Below are positions 43,180 through 50,975 of a stretch of 64,000 nt of DNA, piece after piece (within the stretch, counting starts at the first letter, position 1; the number at the start of each line of letters is the position of its first letter). The translations under genes were made by a program, and so were the position numbers. The stretch lies in NCBI GenBank assembly GCA_017547175.1, contig JAFYQI010000002.1, positions 81,722 through 145,721 on the forward strand, read 5' to 3'. The notes below the pieces were generated by a model. It did not search any database, was not told the origin of the DNA, and saw nothing but the letters and a program-made list of their open reading frames with translations. This DNA is from Alistipes sp. GTDB lineage: Bacteria > Bacteroidota > Bacteroidia > Bacteroidales > Rikenellaceae.

Positions 43180-44574
43180 ATGAAACATCTCCTCACCTTG
43201 TTGCTGCTTGCGGCACTCACGACCCACACGGCTTTGGCCGCCGACGGCCTTTTCAATCGCAAAAAAGAGCGCAAACGCAACAAGCATAATACCGAACAGG
43301 TGGTAACCACTCAGGTGCCGACTGCAGAGGATACATCCATCGTAGCATCTGTTATCGAGCAGGACACGATTGTTGAAGAACCCGTCATCAATGACATCAC
43401 GCTCAACCTGACACCCGCCGAGGTGGATTCGCTCATAGCCCAATGGCATGAGCTGCGCAGCGAGATTCAATATGACGAGTATTTCCGCCACTACATTCTC
43501 TCCGATTCGATACAGATTATCGGAAAAGACTCGTTGGCTGATCGTCAGCGTGACACACTCTACGCTCGCAGATTGCAAAACCTCGTTTCGACAATTCCGT
43601 TGGCCTACAACTATATCGTACGTGGCCATATCAACCGTTATGTTGATACGGCTCCGGCTACCATGAGTCGTATTCTCGGCTTATCGCAAGTCTATTTCCC
43701 GCTGATCGAGAACGAACTGATGGCTGCAGGCCTCCCGGTTGAACTGCGTGCGCTGCCAATTATCGAGTCAGCCTTACAGGTCAACGCCGTATCGCGTGCA
43801 GGCGCCGTGGGTCTGTGGCAGTTTATGCCCGCAACGGGTAAAAGCTATGGGCTGGAGGTGAACACGCTAGTCGATGAGCGCCGCGACCCGATCCGTTCGA
43901 CACAGGCCGCTATCCGTTTCTTGAAAGATCTCTACCGCATCTTTGGTGATTGGACCCTGGCCATTGCCGCCTACAACTGCGGCCCGGGCAACGTAAACAA
44001 AGCGATCGCCCGTTCAGGGGGAAAAACCTTCTGGGAGATCTATGACTATCTGCCTCGCGAAACGCGTGGCTATATGCCGGCCTTCATTGCCGCTACCTAT
44101 GCCTTTAACTATCACCGCGAGCACAACATCGATAAGACGCCGTCGCCTATTCCGCTGGCACTCGATACGATCCATGTAAACCGCATTACGCACCTTGAGC
44201 AGATCTCTTCGACGATCGATGTGGATATTGAAACCCTGCGTCTTCTCAATCCGCAATACCGCATGGATATCATCCCCGCTTCGACAAAACCGTATGCATT
44301 GATTTTGCCGCAACGATACATCAATCAATACATCGAGCGCGAAGCCGAGATCATGGGCAAGGATTCGACCTACCTCAAAGAGTACCTCAACCCGGTCAAC
44401 CTGGACAAAAAGCGATTGGAAACCCGCACTACGTACCACAAAATCAAGCGTGGTGAGACATTGGGCGGCATCGCGCGTCGCTATGGCGTAACGGTCAACC
44501 AGTTGATGCGCTGGAACGGTATCAAAAATGCAGCACGCATCCGCGAGGGACAGCGTCTGCGCATCGAAAAATAA
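43180..44574 (+). CDS. MltD-like lytic transglycosylase with LysM
   Basis: A 464-residue periplasmic or outer-membrane enzyme (signal peptide ending ALAA). The SLT domain at about residues 180-320 has the catalytic Glu in ALPIIESALQVNAVSRAGA, then VGLWQFMPATGKSYGLEV and the AYNCGPGNVNKAI motif. A single LysM peptidoglycan-binding module closes the protein (KIKRGETLGGIARRYGV ... WNGIKNAARIREGQRL). It cleaves glycan strands during growth or division. Its stop overlaps the mnmE start (TAATG), so the two are translationally coupled. Confidence 0.92.
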   Translation: MKHLLTLLLLAALTTHTALAADGLFNRKKERKRNKHNTEQVVTTQVPTAEDTSIVASVIEQDTIVEEPVINDITLNLTPAEVDSLIAQWHELRSEIQYDEYFRHYILSDSIQIIGKDSLADRQRDTLYARRLQNLVSTIPLAYNYIVRGHINRYVDTAPATMSRILGLSQVYFPLIENELMAAGLPVELRALPIIESALQVNAVSRAGAVGLWQFMPATGKSYGLEVNTLVDERRDPIRSTQAAIRFLKDLYRIFGDWTLAIAAYNCGPGNVNKAIARSGGKTFWEIYDYLPRETRGYMPAFIAATYAFNYHREHNIDKTPSPIPLALDTIHVNRITHLEQISSTIDVDIETLRLLNPQYRMDIIPASTKPYALILPQRYINQYIEREAEIMGKDSTYLKEYLNPVNLDKKRLETRTTYHKIKRGETLGGIARRYGVTVNQLMRWNGIKNAARIREGQRLRIEK

Positions 44575-45917
44575 TGCAGTTAGACCACGATACCATTGTC
44601 GCCCCAGCCACCGCTTCGGGAGGCGCATTAACGGTCATCCGTCTTTCGGGGCGGGATGCCGTTGCAATTGCCGATCGACTCTTTCGAGGTCGTCGGCCAC
44701 TTGCTGCATGCGCTAGCCACACCGCCCACTTCGGAACGATTGAGGTCGAGGGGCGCATCATTGACGAGGTGGTTGCCACCCTCTTTTTAGCCCCGAAAAG
44801 TTATACAGGGGATGACACGGTCGAGTTCTCGTGCCATGGATCATCATTCATTGCTACCATGGTCTTGCAGCAAGCTATCAATGCGGGTGCTCGCATGGCC
44901 GAGCCGGGAGAATTCACACGCCGAGCCTACCTCGCCGGTCGTATGGATTTGGCACAGGCAGAAGCAGTAGCCGAGCTGATTGCCTCCACCTCCGAGGCTG
45001 CACACCGTATCGCCACCCACCAGATGCGTGGAGGTTACTCGTCGGCTTTGGACCGACTGCGCGAGGAGCTACTCTCACTCACAGCCCTCCTGGAGTTGGA
45101 ACTCGACTTTGGCGAGGAGGATGTCGAGTTTGCCGATCGCAACCAGCTACGCGATACGATGCAACGTATCGGCAGTGAGCTAAAGCGCCTCAGCAACTCG
45201 TTCCAATTCGGCAATGCCCTCAAGGAGGGTATCCCAGTGGCCATTGTCGGCGCACCGAACGTGGGTAAATCAACCCTGCTAAATCAACTTTTACAGGAGG
45301 ATCGTGCCATGGTTTCGGAGATTGCCGGCACGACACGCGATGTGATCGAGGAGCAACTCACGATCGACGGCATTCGCTTCCGCATCCTCGATACGGCGGG
45401 TCTGCGCACAACCTCTGACCGCCTAGAGCAGATGGGTATCGAGCGTACACACCAGAGCATCGAGCGCGCCCGCATCATCCTTTGGATGGTCGATGCTACG
45501 ACGCTCGATCAAGCGCCTGAACTTCCCTTCTCGCTCGACGAGGAGCAGCAACTGATCTGCGTGGCCAACAAGATCGATACGGCCACAAGCACTACCCTGC
45601 CGCCGCTCTTCCTCCCCCTCTCGGCCCGCTCGGGCGAGGGCATGGAGACGCTGAAGGAGGCCATGCGCAAGGCTGTTCCTGCGATTAACGAAGAGGAGAC
45701 GATCGTCACCTCGGCCCGCCATCACGAGGCCCTGGAGCGTGGTCTTGAGGCGCTAAATCGTGCCCTTAAGGGGTTAGATTCAGGCCTACCGACTGATCTG
45801 CTGAGCGAAGATATCCGCGCTGTCATTGCTGCCATCGGCTCCATCACAGCCCGCGGCATCATCCTCCCATCCGAGGTCCTGGCCCACATCTTCGGCCACT
45901 TCTGCATCGGCAAGTAA
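44574..45917 (+). CDS. mnmE: tRNA modification GTPase MnmE
   Basis: A 447-residue GTPase that, with MnmG, installs the 5-carboxymethylaminomethyl group on wobble uridine 34 of certain tRNAs. The N-terminal folate-binding domain starts DTIVAPATASGGALTVIRLSG. The G domain carries G1 GAPNVGKSTLLN (about residues 224-235), G3 DTAGLR, and G4 NKID. The C terminus ends in the catalytic CIGK. The gene is intact: an integrative element seems to begin 127 bp after its stop without changing the coding end. Confidence 0.97.
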   Translation: MQLDHDTIVAPATASGGALTVIRLSGRDAVAIADRLFRGRRPLAACASHTAHFGTIEVEGRIIDEVVATLFLAPKSYTGDDTVEFSCHGSSFIATMVLQQAINAGARMAEPGEFTRRAYLAGRMDLAQAEAVAELIASTSEAAHRIATHQMRGGYSSALDRLREELLSLTALLELELDFGEEDVEFADRNQLRDTMQRIGSELKRLSNSFQFGNALKEGIPVAIVGAPNVGKSTLLNQLLQEDRAMVSEIAGTTRDVIEEQLTIDGIRFRILDTAGLRTTSDRLEQMGIERTHQSIERARIILWMVDATTLDQAPELPFSLDEEQQLICVANKIDTATSTTLPPLFLPLSARSGEGMETLKEAMRKAVPAINEEETIVTSARHHEALERGLEALNRALKGLDSGLPTDLLSEDIRAVIAAIGSITARGIILPSEVLAHIFGHFCIGK

Positions 45918-45940
45918 CCCTTGTAAACACTTGATTATCA

Positions 45941-45957
45941 GATATTTGCAAAATATC
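45941..45957. repeat. 17-bp perfect inverted repeat after mnmE
   Basis: GATATTT-gca-AAATATC is a perfect palindrome with a 3-base centre. It lies 24 bp past the mnmE stop. A protein-binding site (regulator or recombinase) is possible. No T-run follows, so it is not a terminator. Confidence 0.4.
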
Positions 45958-46014
45958 GAAAAGAAAGTAAAAATCAAGGAACTAGCATCTTAAAACACTA
46001 AATATCAGCACTTT

Positions 46015-46050
46015 AAGAATTTTGCAAAAATCTGCAAAATTCTTTTTTTT
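46015..46050 (+). terminator. 12-bp inverted repeat with T-run, terminator or integrase core site
   Basis: The arms AAGAATTTTGCA and TGCAAAATTCTT are perfect 12-bp inverted repeats around a 6-base centre, followed directly by a T-run that belongs to the candidate att repeat. It can act as an AT-rich terminator for mnmE. Equally, two inverted arms around a 6-base centre are the layout of a tyrosine-recombinase core site. The remainder of the gap before the next gene (to 46228) is AT-rich and holds only the repeats listed separately. Confidence 0.5.
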
Positions 46051-46062
46051 CGCCCCATTTCA
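46044..46062. repeat. Left copy of 19-bp direct repeat (candidate attL)
   Basis: TTTTTTTCGCCCCATTTCA, identical to 58153-58171. After one mismatch three further C match. It lies 127 bp past mnmE and 185 bp before the first island gene, the expected place for an attachment site next to an integrase. Confidence 0.5.
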
Positions 46063-46145
46063 CCCCCAAGTGTATCATTGTTTATCAAAAACCGGACTTT
46101 CAAACACCTCGCAGAGGGGCGTAGAAAAGGGATGGAAAATTGAGA

Positions 46146-46164
46146 CGATACTCATACGATACTC
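46146..46164. repeat. Tandem CGATACTC pair upstream of the integrase operon
   Basis: CGATACTC occurs twice with an 11-bp period (46146-46153, 46157-46164), about one helical turn. It lies between the candidate attL and the HTH-integrase operon. Such direct repeats often bind an Xis-type protein or integrase arm domains. Confidence 0.35.
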
Positions 46165-46228
46165 GTTTTTCTATATGTTTACTGCATGTTATATTTATTA
46201 AGTTTTACGACCAAAACCTTAATTGAAT

Positions 46229-46816
46229 ATGACAAAACTTAAACAACAAAGACAAGGTCTTCCGCCATTGGATTTGCGAGTGCAAGACCACTATGAAGAG
46301 TTGCTAACAGTAAGCCAAGTAGCTAAACTTTCGGGATTCTCAAAGCAATTCATTTACCAACTAATCAAGTCTAACACACTGTGTTACCGCACATTAGAAG
46401 ACAAAGCATACATCAAGTATCGCCATATAAGAGCGTGGTTTGCCAAACTCCCATCCAACAAAGATTGCCCTCTATGCCCTGCATCATTCTCACTTGCGGG
46501 TTTGATGAACTATACAAAAATGGGGCGATCGTGGGTGTTACATTTTGTAGAAAGGCACAATGTCCGCTCCTATTATTTGGGCAATTCTCGTCGATTTAAC
46601 CATGAAGATTGTGTTGCTGCCTGGGAGGTTGAACAAGCCAAAAATCCCGAATGGATAACCATTGAAAGTGCTATCGAAAAATTTGCGATAACACGGGAGA
46701 TTTTACTTTCTACTACAGAAAGTAAGATAGTACGCATCAAATGCAAGGACGCAAAAGTATTAGTAAATGTAGTGGATATCAAACAATTAAAAGAGTTGAA
46801 GCAATGGGAAGAGTAA
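46229..46816 (+). CDS. Protein with three Xis/MerR-like helix-turn-helix units
   Basis: A 195-residue DNA-binding protein. The start is the ATG two codons after an in-frame TTG. Three winged-helix-like units follow one another: ELLTVSQVAKLSGFSKQFIY...AYIKYRHIRAWF (about residues 22-70), ASFSLAGLMNYTKMGRSWVL...RRFNHEDCVAAWE (about 84-132), and EWITIESAIEKFAITREILL...VLVNVVDIKQLKE (about 138-190). Each has the strand-helix-turn-helix-wing order of excisionase HTH_17 domains. A CPLC pair sits before the second unit. The stop overlaps the integrase start by 13 bp, so it is probably the directionality factor or regulator for that integrase. Confidence 0.7.
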   Translation: MTKLKQQRQGLPPLDLRVQDHYEELLTVSQVAKLSGFSKQFIYQLIKSNTLCYRTLEDKAYIKYRHIRAWFAKLPSNKDCPLCPASFSLAGLMNYTKMGRSWVLHFVERHNVRSYYLGNSRRFNHEDCVAAWEVEQAKNPEWITIESAIEKFAITREILLSTTESKIVRIKCKDAKVLVNVVDIKQLKELKQWEE

Positions 46817-47895
46817 TAATTCGTACGAAGAAAAAGAGTCACGGAACGATGTTGTCAGTCTATCTTGAATTCAGTCCTCCTTTTATTGATTATAACGGCA
46901 AGAGTGTACGCTATGAGTTTCTCGATCTTGAAAAGTACACGACACCCGCCAATGATGCACAACGAAAGTTTAACACCACCATTGATGATATTGCCGATGC
47001 GATTCGCTGCGAGCGATACATAAGCCTTGTACATAAAGATTACGAGTTCCTATCCAAAAGACGCATCAACGAAGACTTCTTGGAGTATTTCCACCGCAAC
47101 ATTATCTATCGAGGTATTAAGTTCAAAGTCAGTCTAAAATATCTACATAGATTCTGTAAGGGCAAGTGCAGCTTTAAGGATGTAACGGTGAGTTTCTGCG
47201 AGCGATTCAAAGGCTTTCTCACCAACACTAAAGGACTACATAGACGAGTAAAACTGAGCCAGAACACAGCCTCGGCATACTTTAACGCCTTTATGAGCAT
47301 CGTGAATCTCGCCCATCAAGACGGCATTATCAAGACCGACATAAACACGAAGATATCTCGCATACATTGGAAACACGACACGGCAAAGGAGTATCTCGAC
47401 GAGAAGGAGATTCGCAGACTCGAAAGAGTTGAGTTTACGGAATATCCCGATATCCAACGAGCGTGCCTACTATCTATCTACACAGGACTGCGCCGAAGCG
47501 ATATACTTGCACTCGATTGGAAGAGTGTACACATCAATTCAAAGAAAAGGTCGTACCTTGATATCGTTATACACAAGACACAAGTAGCGGTAAAACTTCC
47601 ACTATCGCCTGCTGCAATCGAACTGCTTGGCAAACCTAAAAAGAGAGGCTTAGTATTTCACGATTTGACGGGTTATAAATTAGGTTTTTATATCCCTCGC
47701 CTACTCAAACTCGCCAAGATTGAGAAACACATCACCTTCCATTGCTTCCGGCACACATTCGCTATGCGTCTTCTGGAAAATGGCGTGGACATCTACACTA
47801 TCGCCACCCTGCTTGGTCACAAATCAGTCACCAGCACGCAGGTCTACGCCCGCCTATCGCAAGCACAAATCCGACAGGCAGTGATGAAATTATAA
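46804..47895 (+). CDS. int: Tyrosine recombinase / integrase
   Basis: A 363-residue tyrosine recombinase, started at MGRVIIRTKKKSHG because this Met follows the upstream gene best and an earlier in-frame Met lies deep within that gene. An N-terminal arm-type region and SAM-like core-binding domain (YLHRFCKGKCSFKDVTVSFCERF) lead to the catalytic domain: Arg in TGLRRSDIL, Lys in IHKTQ, HCFRH for H-x-x-R, His in LGHKS, and the nucleophile Tyr in TQVYARLS. All six catalytic positions look intact. It likely drives integration next to mnmE. Confidence 0.93.
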   Translation: MGRVIIRTKKKSHGTMLSVYLEFSPPFIDYNGKSVRYEFLDLEKYTTPANDAQRKFNTTIDDIADAIRCERYISLVHKDYEFLSKRRINEDFLEYFHRNIIYRGIKFKVSLKYLHRFCKGKCSFKDVTVSFCERFKGFLTNTKGLHRRVKLSQNTASAYFNAFMSIVNLAHQDGIIKTDINTKISRIHWKHDTAKEYLDEKEIRRLERVEFTEYPDIQRACLLSIYTGLRRSDILALDWKSVHINSKKRSYLDIVIHKTQVAVKLPLSPAAIELLGKPKKRGLVFHDLTGYKLGFYIPRLLKLAKIEKHITFHCFRHTFAMRLLENGVDIYTIATLLGHKSVTSTQVYARLSQAQIRQAVMKL

Positions 47896-47920
47896 GATGT
47901 GTAGTTTAGCATTAAATGAT

Positions 47921-47956
47921 ACTGACGAGATTTGACATTGTTGGGATGTAGTTTTG
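47921..47956 (+). promoter_or_regulatory. Island promoter module, copy A
   Basis: ACTGAC at the left end, TTTGAC ten bases on, and TAGTTTTG at the right end, with the spacing shared by all six copies: CTGwC at positions 2-6, TG-C at 13-16, TAnnTTTG at 29-36. It lies 23 bp before the gene for the 345-residue unknown protein. No TTTG occurs at the normal -33 spacing. Confidence 0.65.
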
Positions 47957-47979
47957 CCGAAAATTACATCTCATTTATT

Positions 47980-49017
47980 ATGAAAACCGAAAAATATACC
48001 CACTTGCGGGAGCAGGTGCAGAAAATCGAGGAGAAGATTCTTGCCATCACGGGCAAAAATGTGGAGTTCAATATGGAGTGGACTCGTTCGCAGCGCAAAT
48101 GTGAGCAGGTGGAACGACTGATTTGGAAGCGCAAACATCTGCTCGATAAGATGTTTGTTGCTACGCCCGAGGAGGTGGTGCGTATGGAGCAGGTGAACAA
48201 CCGTTTGTACGACCTCACGCAGAAGATGTATGCCCGTACCGAGGCAGTCTATCGTAAGATGGCGACTTCGACCTACGATCCCGAATTTGATAACGATGTG
48301 GAGGTCGAGGGCTCGCTTAGGTTCTCGTCGAATGGACACAGTTCTGTTTTGCCAATGGCGAATGACGACTATTACGGCTCGGAATTCTATGAGATGTTTT
48401 GCATTATTGACTGGCTATACACTTGCGAGCATCTAAAATTGGAAGAGGCGGAGTCTTGCTGGTGCCTCCGCTCACCTGCCGACTATCGCCCCGAGATGAC
48501 ACGCGAAGAGTTGAGGATAAAAGACGACCTCAACGATGGCACGACTTGGTATGAGTCCGTACAGCCCGCTGCCGAGAAATTGAGCCACCTCTGCATCTGC
48601 CACGCCGTTCACGATTTGAGTTGCCACAAGCCCTATTCCATTCCCGACATTCTGCGTATGAACGACTTTTGCGTGAAGGTCAAGGTCACGCATCAGCATT
48701 GGGAGGAGCAAGATGGCAGCGGTTGGAAGTGGTGGGAGCGTTGTTCGTTCGAGGAGTTTAGGAATAAGTTTGTGCGCGAGGCGGAGCAGAATCGTGCGCC
48801 ACAAATCCGCCTCGGTCAGGAGATACCCAATCGCACACGACTGTATTTCTATGATTATTTGGAGGATATATCTGCCGATATACCGGGCGTAGAGTCGTGG
48901 AAGGAGCCATTCTCCGACAAAGTGCATTATCATTGGCGCCCGCAAAAGGATTGTTTCTACTCGGATGAAAATATCGACGACTACCTGCGCGAGTTGTATG
49001 AGTTTGTGAGAAAATAA
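47980..49017 (+). CDS. Uncharacterised island protein, 345 residues
   Basis: I do not recognise this protein. The chosen ATG follows the promoter module by 23 bp; an earlier in-frame Met would place the promoter inside the gene. It has no signal peptide or membrane segment. The first 100 residues are charged and helical (a likely coiled coil). The middle has several Cys and aromatic residues (YTCEHLKLEEAESCWCLRSP, HLCICHAVHDLSCHKPYSIP). The last third is rich in Trp and acidic residues. Base composition is close to the core genes, unlike the AT-rich DUF262 pair. It has its own copy of the island promoter, which ties it to the same regulon as the next genes. Confidence 0.7.
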   Translation: MKTEKYTHLREQVQKIEEKILAITGKNVEFNMEWTRSQRKCEQVERLIWKRKHLLDKMFVATPEEVVRMEQVNNRLYDLTQKMYARTEAVYRKMATSTYDPEFDNDVEVEGSLRFSSNGHSSVLPMANDDYYGSEFYEMFCIIDWLYTCEHLKLEEAESCWCLRSPADYRPEMTREELRIKDDLNDGTTWYESVQPAAEKLSHLCICHAVHDLSCHKPYSIPDILRMNDFCVKVKVTHQHWEEQDGSGWKWWERCSFEEFRNKFVREAEQNRAPQIRLGQEIPNRTRLYFYDYLEDISADIPGVESWKEPFSDKVHYHWRPQKDCFYSDENIDDYLRELYEFVRK

Positions 49018-49024
49018 TTCCTAC

Positions 49025-49060
49025 TCTGACATAATGTGGCAGTTTGTAGCGTCAACTTTG
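49025..49060 (+). promoter_or_regulatory. Island promoter module, copy B
   Basis: TCTGAC, then TGTGGCAG, then CAACTTTG at the -7 position (the first T of TAnnTTTG is C here, the weakest copy). Spacing is the same as in the other copies. It begins 7 bp past the previous stop and lies 40 bp before the 173-residue repeat protein gene. Confidence 0.6.
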
Positions 49061-49100
49061 CACCATCAAACAACTATTAACAATTAAAATAGTAAAAATT

Positions 49101-49622
49101 ATGGAAGCAAAGAAGAGTTTTGGCGATGCTATTGTGTCGCAGGAGTTGAACAAAGAGGCGTGGAAGAAGTTGTCGCGCGAGTTTAAGTGGAACGAGGAGT
49201 TGCTCCGCAAGTATCGCAATGAGATTGATTGGGAAGTCTTATCGGAGAATACCGAAATGCTCTGGACTGCATCAATACTCGAAAACTTCAAGAGTTATAT
49301 CGATTGGAAAGTATTGTCGGGCTACGCTCCCGAGGGATTGCTCACTCCAAAGATTATTGAGCAGTTTGCCGACCGATGGGACTGGCATGAGTTGTTGGAT
49401 AATAGCAACCTGAAACTCTCGTATACTTTGCTCGACAAGTTTGCTGACAAGTGGGATTGGGAGCGAATTATCAATCGTTGGCACGATGAGGAACTCTATA
49501 CGCCCGATTTTGTGGAGCGTTACAAGGAGTTTATTCCTGCGAAAGAGTTTCAGGGTTCTTACCTCTGGGATGCTCTTGTTGAAAAGCGTTTCGATGAGTT
49601 GGTCGAGGATATTATGGGATAG
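49101..49622 (+). CDS. Repeat protein with I/W-D-W motifs, 173 residues
   Basis: A cytosolic protein without signal peptide. It is built from about four repeats of 25-30 residues, each with a helix and a conserved IDW or WDW: YRNEIDWEVLSENTEML, FKSYIDWKVLSGYAPEGL, FADRWDWHELLDNSNLKL, FADKWDWERIINRWHDEEL. Between them come I-E/L-D-x-F helices. The pattern implies a solenoid that could bind another protein. I know no function for it. It follows island promoter copy B and is followed by a small terminator. Short repeat proteins of this look often accompany WYL or defence genes, but that link is only suggestive. Confidence 0.75.
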   Translation: MEAKKSFGDAIVSQELNKEAWKKLSREFKWNEELLRKYRNEIDWEVLSENTEMLWTASILENFKSYIDWKVLSGYAPEGLLTPKIIEQFADRWDWHELLDNSNLKLSYTLLDKFADKWDWERIINRWHDEELYTPDFVERYKEFIPAKEFQGSYLWDALVEKRFDELVEDIMG

Positions 49623-49644
49623 TAAACATTTTTCGGATGTTGAG

Positions 49645-49670
49645 GAGTCGAGTAATCGGCTCTTTTTTTT
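49645..49670 (+). terminator. Terminator after the IDW/WDW-repeat gene
   Basis: A 6-bp stem GAGTCG / CGGCTC (one G-T pair), a 6-base loop and eight T. It lies 22 bp past the stop codon. Confidence 0.65.
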
Positions 49671-49686
49671 GCTGACATAATTTTAC

Positions 49687-49722
49687 ACTGTCGCAATTTG
49701 ACAGTGTAGCATTATACCTTTG
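49687..49722 (+). promoter_or_regulatory. Island promoter module, copy C
   Basis: ACTGTC, TTTGACAG and TATACCTTTG at the common spacing. In this copy the left part is a clear inverted repeat: CACTGTC and GACAGTG around six bases. It lies 25 bp before the 79-residue membrane-protein gene. Confidence 0.7.
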
Positions 49723-49747
49723 CAACAAAAATTAAATAGCAAAGATT

Positions 49748-49987
49748 ATGGAACAGAAGAAAACAAGCGAGCAAAATCGCAAGGAAAAATCATTTAGTGA
49801 GCAGTTGGTGGAAAGCATTGCAAACAAGCCTTTTACGGCAGAGCATTGGCAACAATGCGCCGACTCATTTCCCGAAAACAAGCAACGACAACGAAAACAA
49901 ATAGCCATTGCCGTAGCGATTGGAGTCGTTATCGGAGCGGTGCTGATGCACTTTTTATCTTCGCCAGAGCGTTGGATTCGATTATAA
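49748..49987 (+). CDS. Small single-span membrane protein, 79 residues
   Basis: A polar, charged N terminus (MEQKKTSEQNRKEKSFSEQL) and one membrane segment near the C terminus (IAIAVAIGVVIGAVLMHFL, about residues 52-70), preceded by the basic run KQRQRKQ, which predicts a cytosolic N terminus. I do not recognise a family. It has its own island promoter copy (C) and precedes the WYL gene by 31 bp. Confidence 0.65.
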   Translation: MEQKKTSEQNRKEKSFSEQLVESIANKPFTAEHWQQCADSFPENKQRQRKQIAIAVAIGVVIGAVLMHFLSSPERWIRL

Positions 49988-50018
49988 TTTGTAACTTTAC
50001 CTAAAATTTCAACCCGTT

Positions 50019-50966
50019 ATGAGTACCGCAGGACTTATCAACCGCTATGTGTGGTTCGTGACGACCATCTATAATCGAGGGCCAATCTCGCTCGAAGAGA
50101 TACAACATCGTTTTGAGTCGCATTTTGGGCGTGGCGAGGAGCTTTCGGAGCGTCAGTTCCACCGCTATACCGATGCTGTGGAGGAGTTGTTCGACATCGA
50201 GATAAAGTATAGTCGCTCGCAGCGAGGTTATGTCGTTGCCGACCGCGAGGGCATCGACAATATGGGTATGCGCAAGTGGCTCATCCAGACCTTCTCGGTC
50301 AATAACATTCTGCACGAGAGCCAAGAGCTCAAAAACCGTATTTTGCTTGAAAATGTGCCTTCGGGACAGCAGCACCTGACAACCATTGTGGATGCGATGC
50401 GTGAAGGAGTGGCACTCTCGATGACTTACCACAGTTTTCATCGTGAGGAGCCTTCGACTTTTGAGGTTGAGCCCTACTGCGTAAAACTCTTTGAGCAGAG
50501 GTGGTATATGCTCGGCAAGAGCGAGGGGTACGACGAACTTCGCTTGTATGCCCTTGACCGCATCAGGGCGTTGGAGCCAATCGAGCGCAAATTCAAACTG
50601 CCCAAAAGTTTCGATGCCGAGAAGTTTTTTGCCGACTACTACGGCATTATCATCGGCGATGAGGAGTTCGATGTTGGGCCTGTAGCATTAAAGGTCGATT
50701 CGTGGCAAAGTAAGTATTTGCGCACCCTGCCTCTGCACCACACGCAGGTTGAGGTGGAACGCAACGAGGAGTTCTCGATTTTCGAGTATTGCCTCTGCCC
50801 GTCGTTTGATTTCAGGCAGAAGTTATTGTCGATGGGTGCGGCTGTTGAGGTTCTTGCACCGAAGGCGTTGCGAGAAGAGATAGACATAAATGCTTGCGAT
50901 ATGGCATCGCTCTATCACGACCATTTCAATAGCCCAAAATATAAGTTTAAGGTGTATAAAGAGTAA
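50019..50966 (+). CDS. WYL-domain transcription regulator
   Basis: A 315-residue regulator. An N-terminal winged helix-turn-helix (INRYVWFVTTIYNRGPISLEEIQHRF, about residues 7-32, then ERQFHRYTDAVEELFDIEI) is followed by the WYL ligand-binding domain at about 120-205. That domain has LSMTYHSF, VEPYCVKLFEQRWYMLGKSE and LRLYALDRI, and the WYL core appears as RWYMLG. A WCX-like C-terminal region follows. WYL proteins often control defence or mobile genes in response to nucleic-acid ligands. It is 10 bp upstream of the DUF262 pair and in the middle of the genes that carry the shared promoter module. It has no such module itself. Confidence 0.85.
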   Translation: MSTAGLINRYVWFVTTIYNRGPISLEEIQHRFESHFGRGEELSERQFHRYTDAVEELFDIEIKYSRSQRGYVVADREGIDNMGMRKWLIQTFSVNNILHESQELKNRILLENVPSGQQHLTTIVDAMREGVALSMTYHSFHREEPSTFEVEPYCVKLFEQRWYMLGKSEGYDELRLYALDRIRALEPIERKFKLPKSFDAEKFFADYYGIIIGDEEFDVGPVALKVDSWQSKYLRTLPLHHTQVEVERNEEFSIFEYCLCPSFDFRQKLLSMGAAVEVLAPKALREEIDINACDMASLYHDHFNSPKYKFKVYKE

Positions 50967-50975
50967 AAATAGAAT

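Noticed and set aside
46223..46228. TTG start for the triple-HTH protein
   Set aside because: An ATG follows two codons later and no feature favours the TTG.
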